IMG/VR virus record: IMGVR_UViG_3300021475_000034
Span: 1 to 41,442 of that record
Origin: a virus
Direction: 5' to 3' (one strand)
DNA length: 41,442 nt
Shown here: piece after piece, positions 14,502 through 23,484 of the stretch
Layout: every line of letters starts with the position of its first letter
Numbering within the stretch: the stretch's first letter is position 1
The notes under the pieces: model-generated
Told to the model about the DNA's origin: nothing
The model's database searches: none
What the model saw: only the letters and a program-made list of their open reading frames with translations
Made by a program: the position numbers and the translations under genes

Positions 14502-15101
14502 ATGACCGCAGACGAAGTAAAAGCCCCCGCCAGAGAACAGCGCGGAGCAGGTTCAGGCGAGAACGCCGTAGCCTATCGCAGCCGCCGCAGCAAAGACGAT
14601 CCAGCCCAGGCGAACGACCTCAACAAAATGGTGCAGGAAGCGCAAGCGGAAGCGGTAAAGAACAATCAGAAGTTCGCCAACGATACCGAGAAGGAACTAG
14701 AGCGAACCGCACCGGAGCTGCCAGAGCCGGGAGAGGTTACGGAGTATCCCGAAGGCGATCCCGACAAAGGCGCACTGGACCTCAGTACGCAAACCCCGCA
14801 GCTTATAGCCCAGCGCGACCGTCGCGCTTACCTGATACGTCAGGCCGAGCGCAACGAAGCCGCCAATGACCAACTCAACGCCATACAGGTAGCGCAGAAC
14901 AGACGCGTAGCCGCCTTACCGAGTCTGTTGCAAGATCCCGACTACCTACGCGAAGTCTCGATGCAAACCGCACAGGCCGCGCTGATGACGCATGATCCCG
15001 AAAATCTGCGGCAAAGACGCGAAGAAGCTGCGGAGCTACAGAAACGGCGCACGGCCCAGGCAGAAAAGGAAAACAAGCAAAATCAGGCCGCAGCGAAGTA
15101 G
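14502..15101 (+). CDS. Hypothetical virion-region protein, highly charged
   Basis: 199 residues, mostly charged and Gln/Ala-rich; the N-terminal 50 residues look disordered and the C-terminal third is a long helix (DPENLRQRREEAAELQKRR). The start codon has only a weak purine stretch (GAAAGCGAG). It is co-directional with head genes and precedes the connector genes. Unrecognised. Confidence 0.55.
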   Translation: MTADEVKAPAREQRGAGSGENAVAYRSRRSKDDPAQANDLNKMVQEAQAEAVKNNQKFANDTEKELERTAPELPEPGEVTEYPEGDPDKGALDLSTQTPQLIAQRDRRAYLIRQAERNEAANDQLNAIQVAQNRRVAALPSLLQDPDYLREVSMQTAQAALMTHDPENLRQRREEAAELQKRRTAQAEKENKQNQAAAK

Positions 15102-15113
15102 CGGAGGTGTGAA

Positions 15114-16142
15114 GTGGGCAACAGCACGATCACGCTGCAAGCCGTGATGGATGGGGTCTCTGCCATCGGAGACCTCAATCCAATTTTTAATAACACCGGA
15201 GGCTTCGCGGACGAACCCGCTTTGACCATCGCTAACGATGTGATGAGCGAGTTTATCTCCGTCCGTTTTCCGTGGAAGTGGAACCGAATCAAAATTCCAC
15301 CCTTCCCGCTGACCAGCTACCAGCAAGACTATGCAATGAATCTCTACAACATCGGATGGGTAGAGAATGGCCGTCGCGTCGATATCAACAACAGCACCGT
15401 TCCCCCGCCCGATGCACCTGTTTTCGCTGTGCGCGACTTAGCCGAATCGAGCGCGTTGGGAGGTTGGCCGTTTCAATACTGCTGGCATTACAACCGCCTG
15501 CTGGAACAGCATCTATGGCCAGGGCCGGGTGTTGTCTATACCGATCCGATTGGAACCTTTCTCCCCAATCCGCAAAACCCCTATACCAACATTCTCGACG
15601 TGTACGGCAACATCCTTGTATTGGTCGAATGGGGTACGACCGGACTAGTCGAACCCGTAGCCGTCTATCCGCCGATTGATCCCACAGACCCGAACTCGCC
15701 TCCAGACTTCGACGCCGACATTAGCGGCCAAATCATTCCAGATGGAACATGCGCGTGGATGGTTGTCGCGCCCAACGCCCAGGGCATCCGTATCAATCCG
15801 CGACCACCGCAGACGGGCAACGTCTGGCTGATGCGCCTCTACGCACAGAAGAGTGCGCCCACCTTCACCTCCATGCAGCAAAAGCTAGATCCGATCCCCG
15901 ACGATCACGCGAAATGGTTCCGCGACGGATGCGTTGCCTACTCCCACCGCTACAGCACCAACCCCGTAGTCAAGCAACGATTCGAGCCGATGAAGGCGGA
16001 TTGGATAAACGCCGTCGATGCCGCCGCGCGGCAGAACGACCGCGAAGACGAGAGCAAAGGATTTTTCCCCGACCGTGGCGTTATGGCTCCCATGCAATCG
16101 TGGGATACCGGGCCTATCCCCTATCGATGGGGGTGGAGATGA
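15114..16142 (+). CDS. Head-tail connector / tail-tube-like protein, copy 1
   Basis: 342 residues, GTG start with GGAGGTGTGAA upstream. It shares a common plan with the protein at 16567-17277: an N-terminal helix (ALTIANDVMSEFIS), then PWKWNR, a Q.DY strand (SYQQDYAMNLYNIGWVENGR), and a C-terminal IPDDHAKWFRDGC followed by a long helix ending in a polar tail. This plan resembles podovirus tail tubular protein A (T7 gp11-like) and connector adaptors, which join the portal to the nozzle. A Pro-rich insertion (about 135-210) is absent from the second copy. Family assignment is by pattern and position. Confidence 0.55.
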   Translation: MGNSTITLQAVMDGVSAIGDLNPIFNNTGGFADEPALTIANDVMSEFISVRFPWKWNRIKIPPFPLTSYQQDYAMNLYNIGWVENGRRVDINNSTVPPPDAPVFAVRDLAESSALGGWPFQYCWHYNRLLEQHLWPGPGVVYTDPIGTFLPNPQNPYTNILDVYGNILVLVEWGTTGLVEPVAVYPPIDPTDPNSPPDFDADISGQIIPDGTCAWMVVAPNAQGIRINPRPPQTGNVWLMRLYAQKSAPTFTSMQQKLDPIPDDHAKWFRDGCVAYSHRYSTNPVVKQRFEPMKADWINAVDAAARQNDREDESKGFFPDRGVMAPMQSWDTGPIPYRWGWR

Positions 16143-16570
16143 AACGCCTATGGTGGCTGACTAAAGACGGGGATAGGACATGCCTCAGTTTGTATGAAAG
16201 GCATTATTCATGCCGACAGTACAGAGATGGCAGAGTACGACGTTTGTTTGTCGGCCCCGGCGAAAAAGTAATTCTCCGCACATGGGAGGGAGACGCTTGT
16301 TTCGCGTGGAGGGATTTTATCGATGATAGCGACCAAGCTGGAATCAGTTGCAGTTTCTTTCGTAATGAATCAGCTTTCGTCAGTTCAGAACTCATTCGAC
16401 AGGCGGATGAAATTGCTGACTGCCTATGGCCTAATCGCAGGCACTATACCCAAGTCGATGCGGCAAAAATCAGGTCAACGAATCCTGGCTTTTGCTTCAT
16501 CGCAGCGGGTTGGAAAAGGTGCGGAGTAACTAAGGGCGGTCTCGTAGTCCTAGAACGGGAGGCCGCATGA
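16139..16570 (+). CDS. Conserved phage protein of unknown function (moron-like)
   Basis: 143 residues from ATG 16139, overlapping the stop of the preceding gene; the open frame runs further upstream but only as a shadow. Features: WWLTKDGDRTCLSLYERHYS, RRLFVGPGEKVILRT, FFRNESAFVSSELIRQAD, and a C-terminal NPGFCFIAAGWKRCGVTKGG. I recognise the last pattern as one common in phage and mobile-element hypothetical proteins, without known function. It splits two related tail genes, overlapping both by four bases, and so looks like a later insertion that kept translational coupling. Confidence 0.65.
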   Translation: MKRLWWLTKDGDRTCLSLYERHYSCRQYRDGRVRRLFVGPGEKVILRTWEGDACFAWRDFIDDSDQAGISCSFFRNESAFVSSELIRQADEIADCLWPNRRHYTQVDAAKIRSTNPGFCFIAAGWKRCGVTKGGLVVLEREAA

Positions 16571-17277
16571 GCGTCACACGCAATCTGCAAGCGAGTGCGT
16601 TGTTTTCGATGCCGTTTCTTGGCTATCAGCCAGTGAACATATCGAACAGCGAACCCGCCGTCACCGCCGCCAACCTCACCAAACAAACCATCCTTGGCCC
16701 ACCGTTCAAATGGAATTACAACCGTGGTGAATTTACGTTTCCGACCGAGCCGCAGGACCAGGATTATTACCTTCCCCTAACCGACTTCGGATTTCTGGAG
16801 CGGGTGACGCTGACCGACAGCAAAGGCGTGGTGAAAGAGATTGAGATAGTGCAGAGCCTTTCCGCCGAGAGCGTACAGAAAAGACCCGGCAGCATCGCCG
16901 CGAACGTGATGGACGAGAGCGGAGGCGTGACGTTCCGATTGAACGCGATTCCGCCGATAGGTGAGACCTACCAGATAGACGGCTTCTATCAGAAGGCTCC
17001 AGTGCTGATGTCGTCGATGGCGAACACATGGGGCCCGATCCCCGATCATCACGCCTTTATCTACGACTGGGGCTTTCTCTCCTTCGTCAGCCTGCTTACG
17101 AAAGACGCTCGATTCCCCATCTTTGGCCAGCGATTTACAGCCCATTTGCTAGGCGCACAGGAAGGCTTGACCGCGCTTGAACGCAACATCTTCCTTGGCA
17201 ACTGGCTCCAGGTTATGACGGCACAGGAACGCGCACAGCTTACGACGCAACAAGGCGTCACCGCGAGGCAACAGTAA
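16567..17277 (+). CDS. Head-tail connector / tail-tube-like protein, copy 2
   Basis: 236 residues. AVTAANLTKQTILG, PPFKWNYNRGEFTFPTEPQ, DQDYYLPLTDFGFLERVTL and IPDHHAFIYDWGFLSFVSLL align in order with the protein encoded at 15114-16142. It lacks that protein's central Pro-rich insertion. The C-terminus is Gln-rich (AQERAQLTTQQGVTARQQ). It lies immediately before the nozzle-like gene, the normal place of tail tubular protein A. The two copies probably form neighbouring rings between portal and nozzle, or one is an adaptor (inference). Confidence 0.55.
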   Translation: MSVTRNLQASALFSMPFLGYQPVNISNSEPAVTAANLTKQTILGPPFKWNYNRGEFTFPTEPQDQDYYLPLTDFGFLERVTLTDSKGVVKEIEIVQSLSAESVQKRPGSIAANVMDESGGVTFRLNAIPPIGETYQIDGFYQKAPVLMSSMANTWGPIPDHHAFIYDWGFLSFVSLLTKDARFPIFGQRFTAHLLGAQEGLTALERNIFLGNWLQVMTAQERAQLTTQQGVTARQQ

Positions 17278-19902
17278 ATGGCGAACGCGATCCAACAGGC
17301 CGGAGGCGCAGCAGAGCCTAGTAGCTTCGCGCCACTCCACACCAATCGCATGTTCACCGGATTGTGGACGAACCGCAATCCACTCAGCGATGCGTCGGTT
17401 TCGACCAACATGGAGAAGTATGGACTTGGCCTGCAAGACTCCATCATCGCCGGACTCAACACCGAGCTATCGTCACAGCTCACCCTGAGACGGAGACGCG
17501 GAACCAGCGTTTACAACGCTCTAAGTTTTCCGCCGATCAATCGTTTTTACCCGTTCAATACCTTCACTCTGACCAGTGAACTTATCCGCGTGATGGCTGA
17601 TACGGGCATGGGAGGAGGCGTTGTTTACGACGCGACAGGCGCGACCTCAACGACGCCGGACACGAAGAACGCAATATGGACGAAATCCGCCGGAGCAGGG
17701 CCGACCTTTTTTCTCGGTCTCGGAAACACGCTCTACTTCACCAATGGCGTAGACAACAAGCAATGGGTTTATAACCCGGCCACAGGCACAGGCCCGGTTT
17801 ACAACTGGGGTATCGTCGCGCCGACGACAGCGCCGAACGTATCGCAGGTTCCGCGACCGAATCCGTATCCCGCATGGGCCGGGAGTACGGGACATGCGGC
17901 ATGGATACCGATGTCTGATGGAGTGCATTTTTTTAACTATCTGGTACTCATCGACCCGAACAACAACATACAGGCGTGGGGCTATCAACTCAACAACGCT
18001 CCACCGTTGCTACAGGTGAAGACTGGGGTACTTGGAACATCGGCATCGTTGCCGTGGAGCACTGTGCTAAACGGTACGACACTCGACGGAACAGTGTCAT
18101 GGACGAACCTTGGAACAAAACTCCGACAGCCGGGCTTTGGCTATGCCGCAGGGCAAATAATAAGCGTTCCAATCGCTAACCCAGCCGGGACACCAGACCA
18201 GCTATTTGTGTCGATCACCGGAGGCAATGCAGGAGGAGGCACAATAACAAGTTGGCCGATAGGCTTAGGCCAGCAGATAAGCGATGGAACCAACGGCCTG
18301 ATATGGCAGAACGCAGGGCCAGCGTTGAACTGGAGCAGTATCGGCAGCACAACAGCAGGCGTTTCGGTGACGACGCAACCGCACATCGTAGATCCGAACG
18401 GCTATCTTCAGACCGTAAACCAGCAGGGCAAAACAGCAACCTCGCCTCCGGCAACATGGGTGCAACAGACAGGCGCACTCACGACAGACGGAACAATGAT
18501 ATGGCTGAACTCCGGCCCTTACGCCGTACCGGGAACAGCACCCATTCAATACGGCTATGCCTACAAAAACGCCAGTGGCGACATAAGCAACATGAGTCCG
18601 GCATCTGTTCCGATCACCGTTATTCAAGGCAACCAAGTAACCGTATCGGGAGCAGGTTCTACCGATCCCCAGGTAACGACCGTCTACATCTACCGCACCG
18701 CGCAAGGCGGATCAACGTTTCTCTATCTGGATCAAGTTCCAAACCCAGCCGGAGCAACGTGGACATATACCGATAACACACCGGACAGCGGTTTGAACGT
18801 GACAATTCAGGCACAGGTTAACGGAGAAGGTACGCCGCTGCCAGCCGGAGCTACCTGCATGGCCTACCATCTGCAACGCTTCTTCGTTGCCGTGGGCAAT
18901 GTGACGTATGTATCGAGCGGACCCGATGCCATCGCCAGCACCAGCAGCGGAAACGCGGGATTCAATACCGTCTTTACATCGCAATCGAAGATCATCCGCT
19001 ATTGGGTTTCGCCGCTAGGTCTCGTCATTCTGACCGTGCGCGACAGCTACATCATCCTTGGCACCGGAACCGCCGACGATCCCCTGTACCAGACCACCTT
19101 TATCGATGGCATCCCGCTACTGCATTACGACGCTTTCACCACTCATCTGACCACGCCCTACATGCTGACAGGGACCAACATGCTTATCGCAATGGACCCT
19201 TCAGCCGGGATTACGGAGGTTGGATTCCCCATTGCCGACCGTCTGGAAGAGGAGTTTAACGCGGCCACCGCATACGTCACCTACCACTCGCAATCGAGCA
19301 AAGAGAACGCCCTTTATGTCGATGACGGGATAGGTTCATGGTATCGAATGAGCGCCACAACCGCGCCCGAAACGGGCCTGAATTGGTCGCCAAAAGCGAC
19401 CCTTGGGATACCGTCCAGCGCCGTCCAATCGGTCGAAGTTTTGCCGGGAACCAACCGTCTTTTGATAGGTCCACCACCCCAAGGCGGACAGATAAGAATG
19501 CGCGATTTAACCGTCAATACAGATACGGGTACGCCCTTCTCTTGTCACACAACTTTTGGCTCGATTGTGTTAGCTCACCCAGGCGAATTAGCCGCCCTCG
19601 CGTTCATCACTTTAGAGGCTAAAAAGATCGGTTCCCGCGCGGCATTATCCGTGCTTTTGGGAGAGATTTACAGCACCCCAACATCCCCCTTTGAACCCCT
19701 TGGAAGAACCCGGCAAGACCCCCCGAATTTACCTCCCAGCGACACCCTTTACAGCGACCGATATCACTTCTTGCAGAGCCAGAATCCGGCATGGTGCAGA
19801 CACTTCCAAATGGACATCGCATGGCCAGCCGAAGACGCTGCAAACGAGTTGCTAACCTTCACCGTTTTTGGTCAGACGTGGAGCGAGTACAGGAGTCAAT
19901 AA
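17278..19902 (+). CDS. Tail nozzle / tubular protein B-like protein
   Basis: 874 residues, the largest gene in the window. It starts directly after the preceding stop. It is almost wholly beta, rich in Gly, Thr, Asn and Pro, with repeated strand-turn units such as GNTLYFTNGVDNKQWVYNPA, YTDNTPDSGLNVTI and LVILTVRDSYIILGTGT. The size, composition and position after tail-tube proteins fit the beta-propeller nozzle of podoviruses (T7 gp12, P22 gp10 type), which closes the tail and binds fibers. No enzymatic motif is visible. Identification is by architecture and context. Confidence 0.6.
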   Translation: MANAIQQAGGAAEPSSFAPLHTNRMFTGLWTNRNPLSDASVSTNMEKYGLGLQDSIIAGLNTELSSQLTLRRRRGTSVYNALSFPPINRFYPFNTFTLTSELIRVMADTGMGGGVVYDATGATSTTPDTKNAIWTKSAGAGPTFFLGLGNTLYFTNGVDNKQWVYNPATGTGPVYNWGIVAPTTAPNVSQVPRPNPYPAWAGSTGHAAWIPMSDGVHFFNYLVLIDPNNNIQAWGYQLNNAPPLLQVKTGVLGTSASLPWSTVLNGTTLDGTVSWTNLGTKLRQPGFGYAAGQIISVPIANPAGTPDQLFVSITGGNAGGGTITSWPIGLGQQISDGTNGLIWQNAGPALNWSSIGSTTAGVSVTTQPHIVDPNGYLQTVNQQGKTATSPPATWVQQTGALTTDGTMIWLNSGPYAVPGTAPIQYGYAYKNASGDISNMSPASVPITVIQGNQVTVSGAGSTDPQVTTVYIYRTAQGGSTFLYLDQVPNPAGATWTYTDNTPDSGLNVTIQAQVNGEGTPLPAGATCMAYHLQRFFVAVGNVTYVSSGPDAIASTSSGNAGFNTVFTSQSKIIRYWVSPLGLVILTVRDSYIILGTGTADDPLYQTTFIDGIPLLHYDAFTTHLTTPYMLTGTNMLIAMDPSAGITEVGFPIADRLEEEFNAATAYVTYHSQSSKENALYVDDGIGSWYRMSATTAPETGLNWSPKATLGIPSSAVQSVEVLPGTNRLLIGPPPQGGQIRMRDLTVNTDTGTPFSCHTTFGSIVLAHPGELAALAFITLEAKKIGSRAALSVLLGEIYSTPTSPFEPLGRTRQDPPNLPPSDTLYSDRYHFLQSQNPAWCRHFQMDIAWPAEDAANELLTFTVFGQTWSEYRSQ

Positions 19903-20162
19903 TGCCCAGCATAAAAGCATCCTCAAATCCGAGCATGAACGGGTGGCAACCGAACCCACCAAAGACGGATGCGCCGGACCTCCAGCAGCCGGATAAACCG
20001 AGTGAACCGCCAGCCGCAGGAGGCTATCCGAATATGAGTCCGTTCATGCTCGCATCGATGCCCCTGATGGCATCCACCAACGACGCACTTACACAGTTTT
20101 ATGGGAACTGGAGCATCCCGCAGTTCAGGACCGTCCCGGTTCAGCATGGGGGGAACTCCTAA
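19902..20162 (+). CDS. Small Pro-rich virion-region protein
   Basis: 86 residues from ATG 19902, which overlaps the previous TAA; AGGAGTCAATA is the ribosome site. The N-terminal half is Pro/Asn-rich and disordered (NPSMNGWQPNPPKTDAPD); the middle is Met-rich (MSPFMLASMPLMAS), possibly an amphipathic or membrane-touching helix. Coupled to the next gene by TAATG. Unrecognised. Confidence 0.5.
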   Translation: MPSIKASSNPSMNGWQPNPPKTDAPDLQQPDKPSEPPAAGGYPNMSPFMLASMPLMASTNDALTQFYGNWSIPQFRTVPVQHGGNS

Positions 20163-20704
20163 TGACCAGCCAACACTTCCATTTTGATGAATACGTAGTC
20201 AGGCCCATGAACGAGGGCGACCGCGCTTATCTGGAGTCTCTTATAGAGGCAGACGCCTACCACAAGGGCCGGATGACGGCTGATTACTTCCTTAAGTTGG
20301 TGCCGGGAGAGGATGCGTGGGCCTTGGAGGACTTGCAGGGCAACGTGGAACTCTATTTCAAGACCCAGGTTGCCGTCCGGTTAAGCATCCAGTTTGCCCA
20401 CTCGAAAACCAGCGAGGAACGGAGCCGAAACCGGACGGCTTTGATGAAGGGTTTTGCGTGGATTGAATCGATGTTCCGGCAAAACCGTTTCCGGCAGATC
20501 ATTTTTGACACCGCCGGGCCGGAACTGACCGCCTTTGCCAAAAGACGGCTTGGCTTCAGGACGAGCCAGCAGGAACTTCTACGAGAGATAACCCCACTTA
20601 TGCCTGTCGGACGCCACACAGAGGATTGGGAAGCGTTGCCACAGCCTACAAGGGGGAGAGGGGGAGTGCCATGTGCGGCTCAAATCAGCAGCAGACAGAC
20701 ATAA
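20162..20704 (+). CDS. GNAT-like (N-acetyltransferase fold) protein
   Basis: 180 residues. YVVRPMNEGDRAYLESLIE at the N-terminus, a central NVELYFKTQVAVRLSIQF strand pair, the helix RNRTALMKGFAWIESMFRQ and then IIFDTAGPELTAFAKRRLGFR match the order of a GNAT domain: strand, helices, core sheet, CoA-binding helix, and the late segment where the protein ends in L.GF. The Q/R-x-x-G-x-G/A CoA loop is not well kept, so catalysis is doubtful. GNAT-like proteins occur among tail and internal virion genes of several podoviruses. The 3' end overlaps the next gene by 34 bases. Confidence 0.5.
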   Translation: MTSQHFHFDEYVVRPMNEGDRAYLESLIEADAYHKGRMTADYFLKLVPGEDAWALEDLQGNVELYFKTQVAVRLSIQFAHSKTSEERSRNRTALMKGFAWIESMFRQNRFRQIIFDTAGPELTAFAKRRLGFRTSQQELLREITPLMPVGRHTEDWEALPQPTRGRGGVPCAAQISSRQT

Positions 20705-21486
20705 CGAATGAGCAGCAGGAGTTTTATCAGAACCTCACCCAGCAATACAGCACCATCTTTGGGGAGAATCAGGCCATCACCGGAGCCTTGACCTCTGCCT
20801 TTACCCCGATCCTTCAGGCAGGCCCAAGCCAGACCGGATTCTCGCCTTCCGAGGAGAACGCTTTACAAACTCAAAATACCGAGAACGTGGCGACCGACTA
20901 TGCACAGGCTCAGAAAGCAACCGCAGACGTTCTTGCAGCTCGCGGAGGCGGCAATACGCTCTTACCTTCAAGCGTTGATTCCACCCTTCTCGCGCAAAAT
21001 GCGAACCAAGCCGCAGCGCAAAGGGCGGCGGGTCAAAACACGATTACCCAAGCGAACTACGCGCAAGGGTATTCCAACTGGCAACAGGCGGCGGGGATTC
21101 TAGGTTCCACAGCCGGACTTTTGAACCCCACCAGCTACAGCACCAGCGCGACCGGAGCCGGGAGCGCAGCGTCTACATCCGCCTACCAAGTGGCCGAGGC
21201 AGCGAACAGCCCTTGGAATGCCGCCTTTGGTGCGTTGGGCAATGTGGCCGGGTTAGCAGCCGGAGGAAAAATTTGCTGGATAGCAGCGGAACTCTATGGC
21301 GGATGGTACGACCCGCGCACGGTATTAGTCCGCAAATGGCTGACGGAGAACTTTGAAGGACATTGGTTATTGAACCTCTATATACGGTTTGGTAAACGCG
21401 CCGCCGTTATGGTGCGGAAGCATCGTCCGATACGTTGGTTTTTCACCCACGTCTTCAATTATTTTCTGCGGCAAGCAACGGTTTAG
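20671..21486 (+). CDS. Internal virion protein with CFI-box-like C-terminus
   Basis: 271 residues from ATG 20671, with GGGGGAGTGCC upstream; the frame is open from 20626. The first 190 residues are Gln/Ala/Ser/Thr-rich and helical (NEQQEFYQNLTQQYSTIFG; AQAQKATADVLAARGGGNTL), like ejection proteins that leave the head with DNA. The last 70 residues differ sharply: CWIAAELYGG at 202-211, then basic, aromatic helices (NLYIRFGKRAAVMVRKHRP). This resembles the CFI-box C-terminal domain (CFIA.A.YG followed by LR.FRD..L and a Y..GP..A helix), seen at the ends of many bacterial and phage proteins. Roles are inferred. Confidence 0.55.
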   Translation: MCGSNQQQTDITNEQQEFYQNLTQQYSTIFGENQAITGALTSAFTPILQAGPSQTGFSPSEENALQTQNTENVATDYAQAQKATADVLAARGGGNTLLPSSVDSTLLAQNANQAAAQRAAGQNTITQANYAQGYSNWQQAAGILGSTAGLLNPTSYSTSATGAGSAASTSAYQVAEAANSPWNAAFGALGNVAGLAAGGKICWIAAELYGGWYDPRTVLVRKWLTENFEGHWLLNLYIRFGKRAAVMVRKHRPIRWFFTHVFNYFLRQATV

Positions 21487-21498
21487 CAGGGGGATTTT

Positions 21499-23484
21499 AT
21501 GGCAGACACAGCAGCGGCCCCGGCATTGGGAACTCCAGATCCGACCGCGATACCACCCGACATTGCGGCAGTAGCCCCAGCGGGAACCCCGGCAGCGATC
21601 CCGGCGACCATAGCCGCACCCGCCGCAGGTACGGACATGCCGACCCCGATGGGAACTACACCGGGAACGACACTCCCGCCAGATCCCGCAACCGATCCCG
21701 AAGTTGCAGCCGGAGCTGTCCATCAAAACTGGCTGTCAAAGATCCTCGATACCGTGGGAACAATCCTTGGCGGCGACAAGACGATTGTTGCGACCAAACA
21801 CCCCGACGGAACGGTAACGGTCGAACACAATCCATCGACTACAGGAGAGAAGTGGGGGCGCATCGCACAGGCAGCACTCGGAGGAGCCGCGCGAGGCATG
21901 GCCGCAGGACAAGGCCCAGGGGGAGCAGCAAAAGCCTTTGGCGCGGGAGCCGAGGCCGGAATCCAGATGCCCCAGCAAGCCCTTGACGCGGCCAACAAAG
22001 AAGCCGCAGCAATGAACGCACAACAGCTTGCGATTGCTCAGAGAGCACTCCTCAATCAACAAATAACGCGTAATGGATGGGATATTGCACATCTCTCTCG
22101 TGACGATCAGCAGAACCAAGCAAGCATCTCCCTAGCCCACGCCAAGACCCTGCAAGACATGGGCGCAATTCCCGTTGCCATGAACGTAAAAAGTGGAACG
22201 GAACTTGCGGGATATGGGAAAGCCGACCCTCTGTCTGTCGGAGCGCATGTGGGCGTCAACGGCGACATGATTTACAACGAAGGCGATGGCCAGGGAGGAG
22301 TGAACTTCTATCGCATCCCCGCCGATGTAGCCAAGCAGCGAACAAAGACCGATGACCATTGGCTAGAGGTTAAGGTTGATCCCGACCACCCTACACAGAC
22401 CATAAAGATTGAGCATGTGACCGAAGCCGGACAGGATCTAAACGGCGAACGGCTGACAAAACACATGGCGCAGAATGTGGCCAACGATGCCGCTATCAAA
22501 CAGGCCCAGCAAGCCAAGGTTGCCGAGCAGGAGGCCAATACCAAAGCGACCGAGGCGCAAGGTAAGCCAGCACTCACCGCAGCAGAGACCCGCAAAGCCA
22601 ATGCTGAGGCAGCAAAGGCGGGAGCAGAGACCGCTCTTGCCAATAAACAAACCGCAGCAATAGGCGCGAACTATGTACCGGGACAAAACCCCGTACTTGA
22701 TGACACCGCCGAAGGTCTAGCCAGTGGACGCTATCTCCAATCCACACTTCCCAAGCGCACAGGCAAGGGCCAGCCCACCCCGCAAGAGCAGAACTATGCG
22801 GCCAACCTCATATCGCAGCAGAAGTATGGGTTGCCTTACAACCCCACCATCATCGATCAGGAAAATACATTCGCCAAAGCACCCAAGACCCAGGCATATC
22901 TGGAAGGCATCGACCGCATGACCGGAGCGCATGGAGACCCCGGCCAGCTAAACCAACTCCTCAACCTTGCACAGGCGGCAGGAATCGGCGGAAATGCCCC
23001 GCTCAACGACATCAAGCAAGCGGTAAGAACAAAATTAGGCAGCGCAGCCGCCGACAACTTCGCCACCTTATTGACGGAGACGCAGAGCAACCTTGGAACG
23101 CTTATTGGAAATCCTTTGCTAGGCAGTGGCGAATCCGATCAAAAGCTACGAACGGCACAAAGCGCGTTTGGACAAAACCCCACACTCGACAGTTTGCGAG
23201 GACAAGTAGCCACGGTTACAGATGTATTGAATCGTTCCCGCGCAAACATGGCAGCAAACAACCGATACATTCAGCAGCGGTACGGCAATCGGCTATCGCC
23301 ACAGGCAGCACCCGCAGCAACCGGAGGGACAGCTAATCCGGCAAATACGGGAGGAGCAGCAGCAACCGGAGGCGGATCGAATCTACCCACAGGATTTACG
23401 CCAGCCACGCCACCAACGGGACAGACGCGGCCAGGATACAGCTACGGCGTAGGGCCACAGGGAAGGGGATGGTATAGGCAATGA
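21499..23484 (+). CDS. Internal virion (DNA ejection) protein
   Basis: 661 residues, with GGGGGATTTT before the ATG. Residues 1-75 are Ala/Pro/Thr-rich and unstructured. A hydrophobic helix (NWLSKILDTVGTILGG), then Ala/Gly-rich helices (AALGGAARGMAAGQ) and a long charged Ala/Gln/Lys coiled coil (about 320-400, NVANDAAIKQAQQAKVAEQE) follow. The C-terminal 80 residues are again Gly/Pro/Ala-rich. Low complexity, coiled coils and the place between tail and lysis genes fit podovirus ejection proteins. No lytic transglycosylase motif is visible. It overlaps the next gene by ATGA. Confidence 0.5.
   Translation: MADTAAAPALGTPDPTAIPPDIAAVAPAGTPAAIPATIAAPAAGTDMPTPMGTTPGTTLPPDPATDPEVAAGAVHQNWLSKILDTVGTILGGDKTIVATKHPDGTVTVEHNPSTTGEKWGRIAQAALGGAARGMAAGQGPGGAAKAFGAGAEAGIQMPQQALDAANKEAAAMNAQQLAIAQRALLNQQITRNGWDIAHLSRDDQQNQASISLAHAKTLQDMGAIPVAMNVKSGTELAGYGKADPLSVGAHVGVNGDMIYNEGDGQGGVNFYRIPADVAKQRTKTDDHWLEVKVDPDHPTQTIKIEHVTEAGQDLNGERLTKHMAQNVANDAAIKQAQQAKVAEQEANTKATEAQGKPALTAAETRKANAEAAKAGAETALANKQTAAIGANYVPGQNPVLDDTAEGLASGRYLQSTLPKRTGKGQPTPQEQNYAANLISQQKYGLPYNPTIIDQENTFAKAPKTQAYLEGIDRMTGAHGDPGQLNQLLNLAQAAGIGGNAPLNDIKQAVRTKLGSAAADNFATLLTETQSNLGTLIGNPLLGSGESDQKLRTAQSAFGQNPTLDSLRGQVATVTDVLNRSRANMAANNRYIQQRYGNRLSPQAAPAATGGTANPANTGGAAATGGGSNLPTGFTPATPPTGQTRPGYSYGVGPQGRGWYRQ

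Noticed and set aside
21435-21986. 183-residue plus-strand ORF overlapping the ejection protein
   Set aside because: Arg/Gly/Ser-rich frame-shadow; the 661-residue frame has a strong ribosome site and normal composition.
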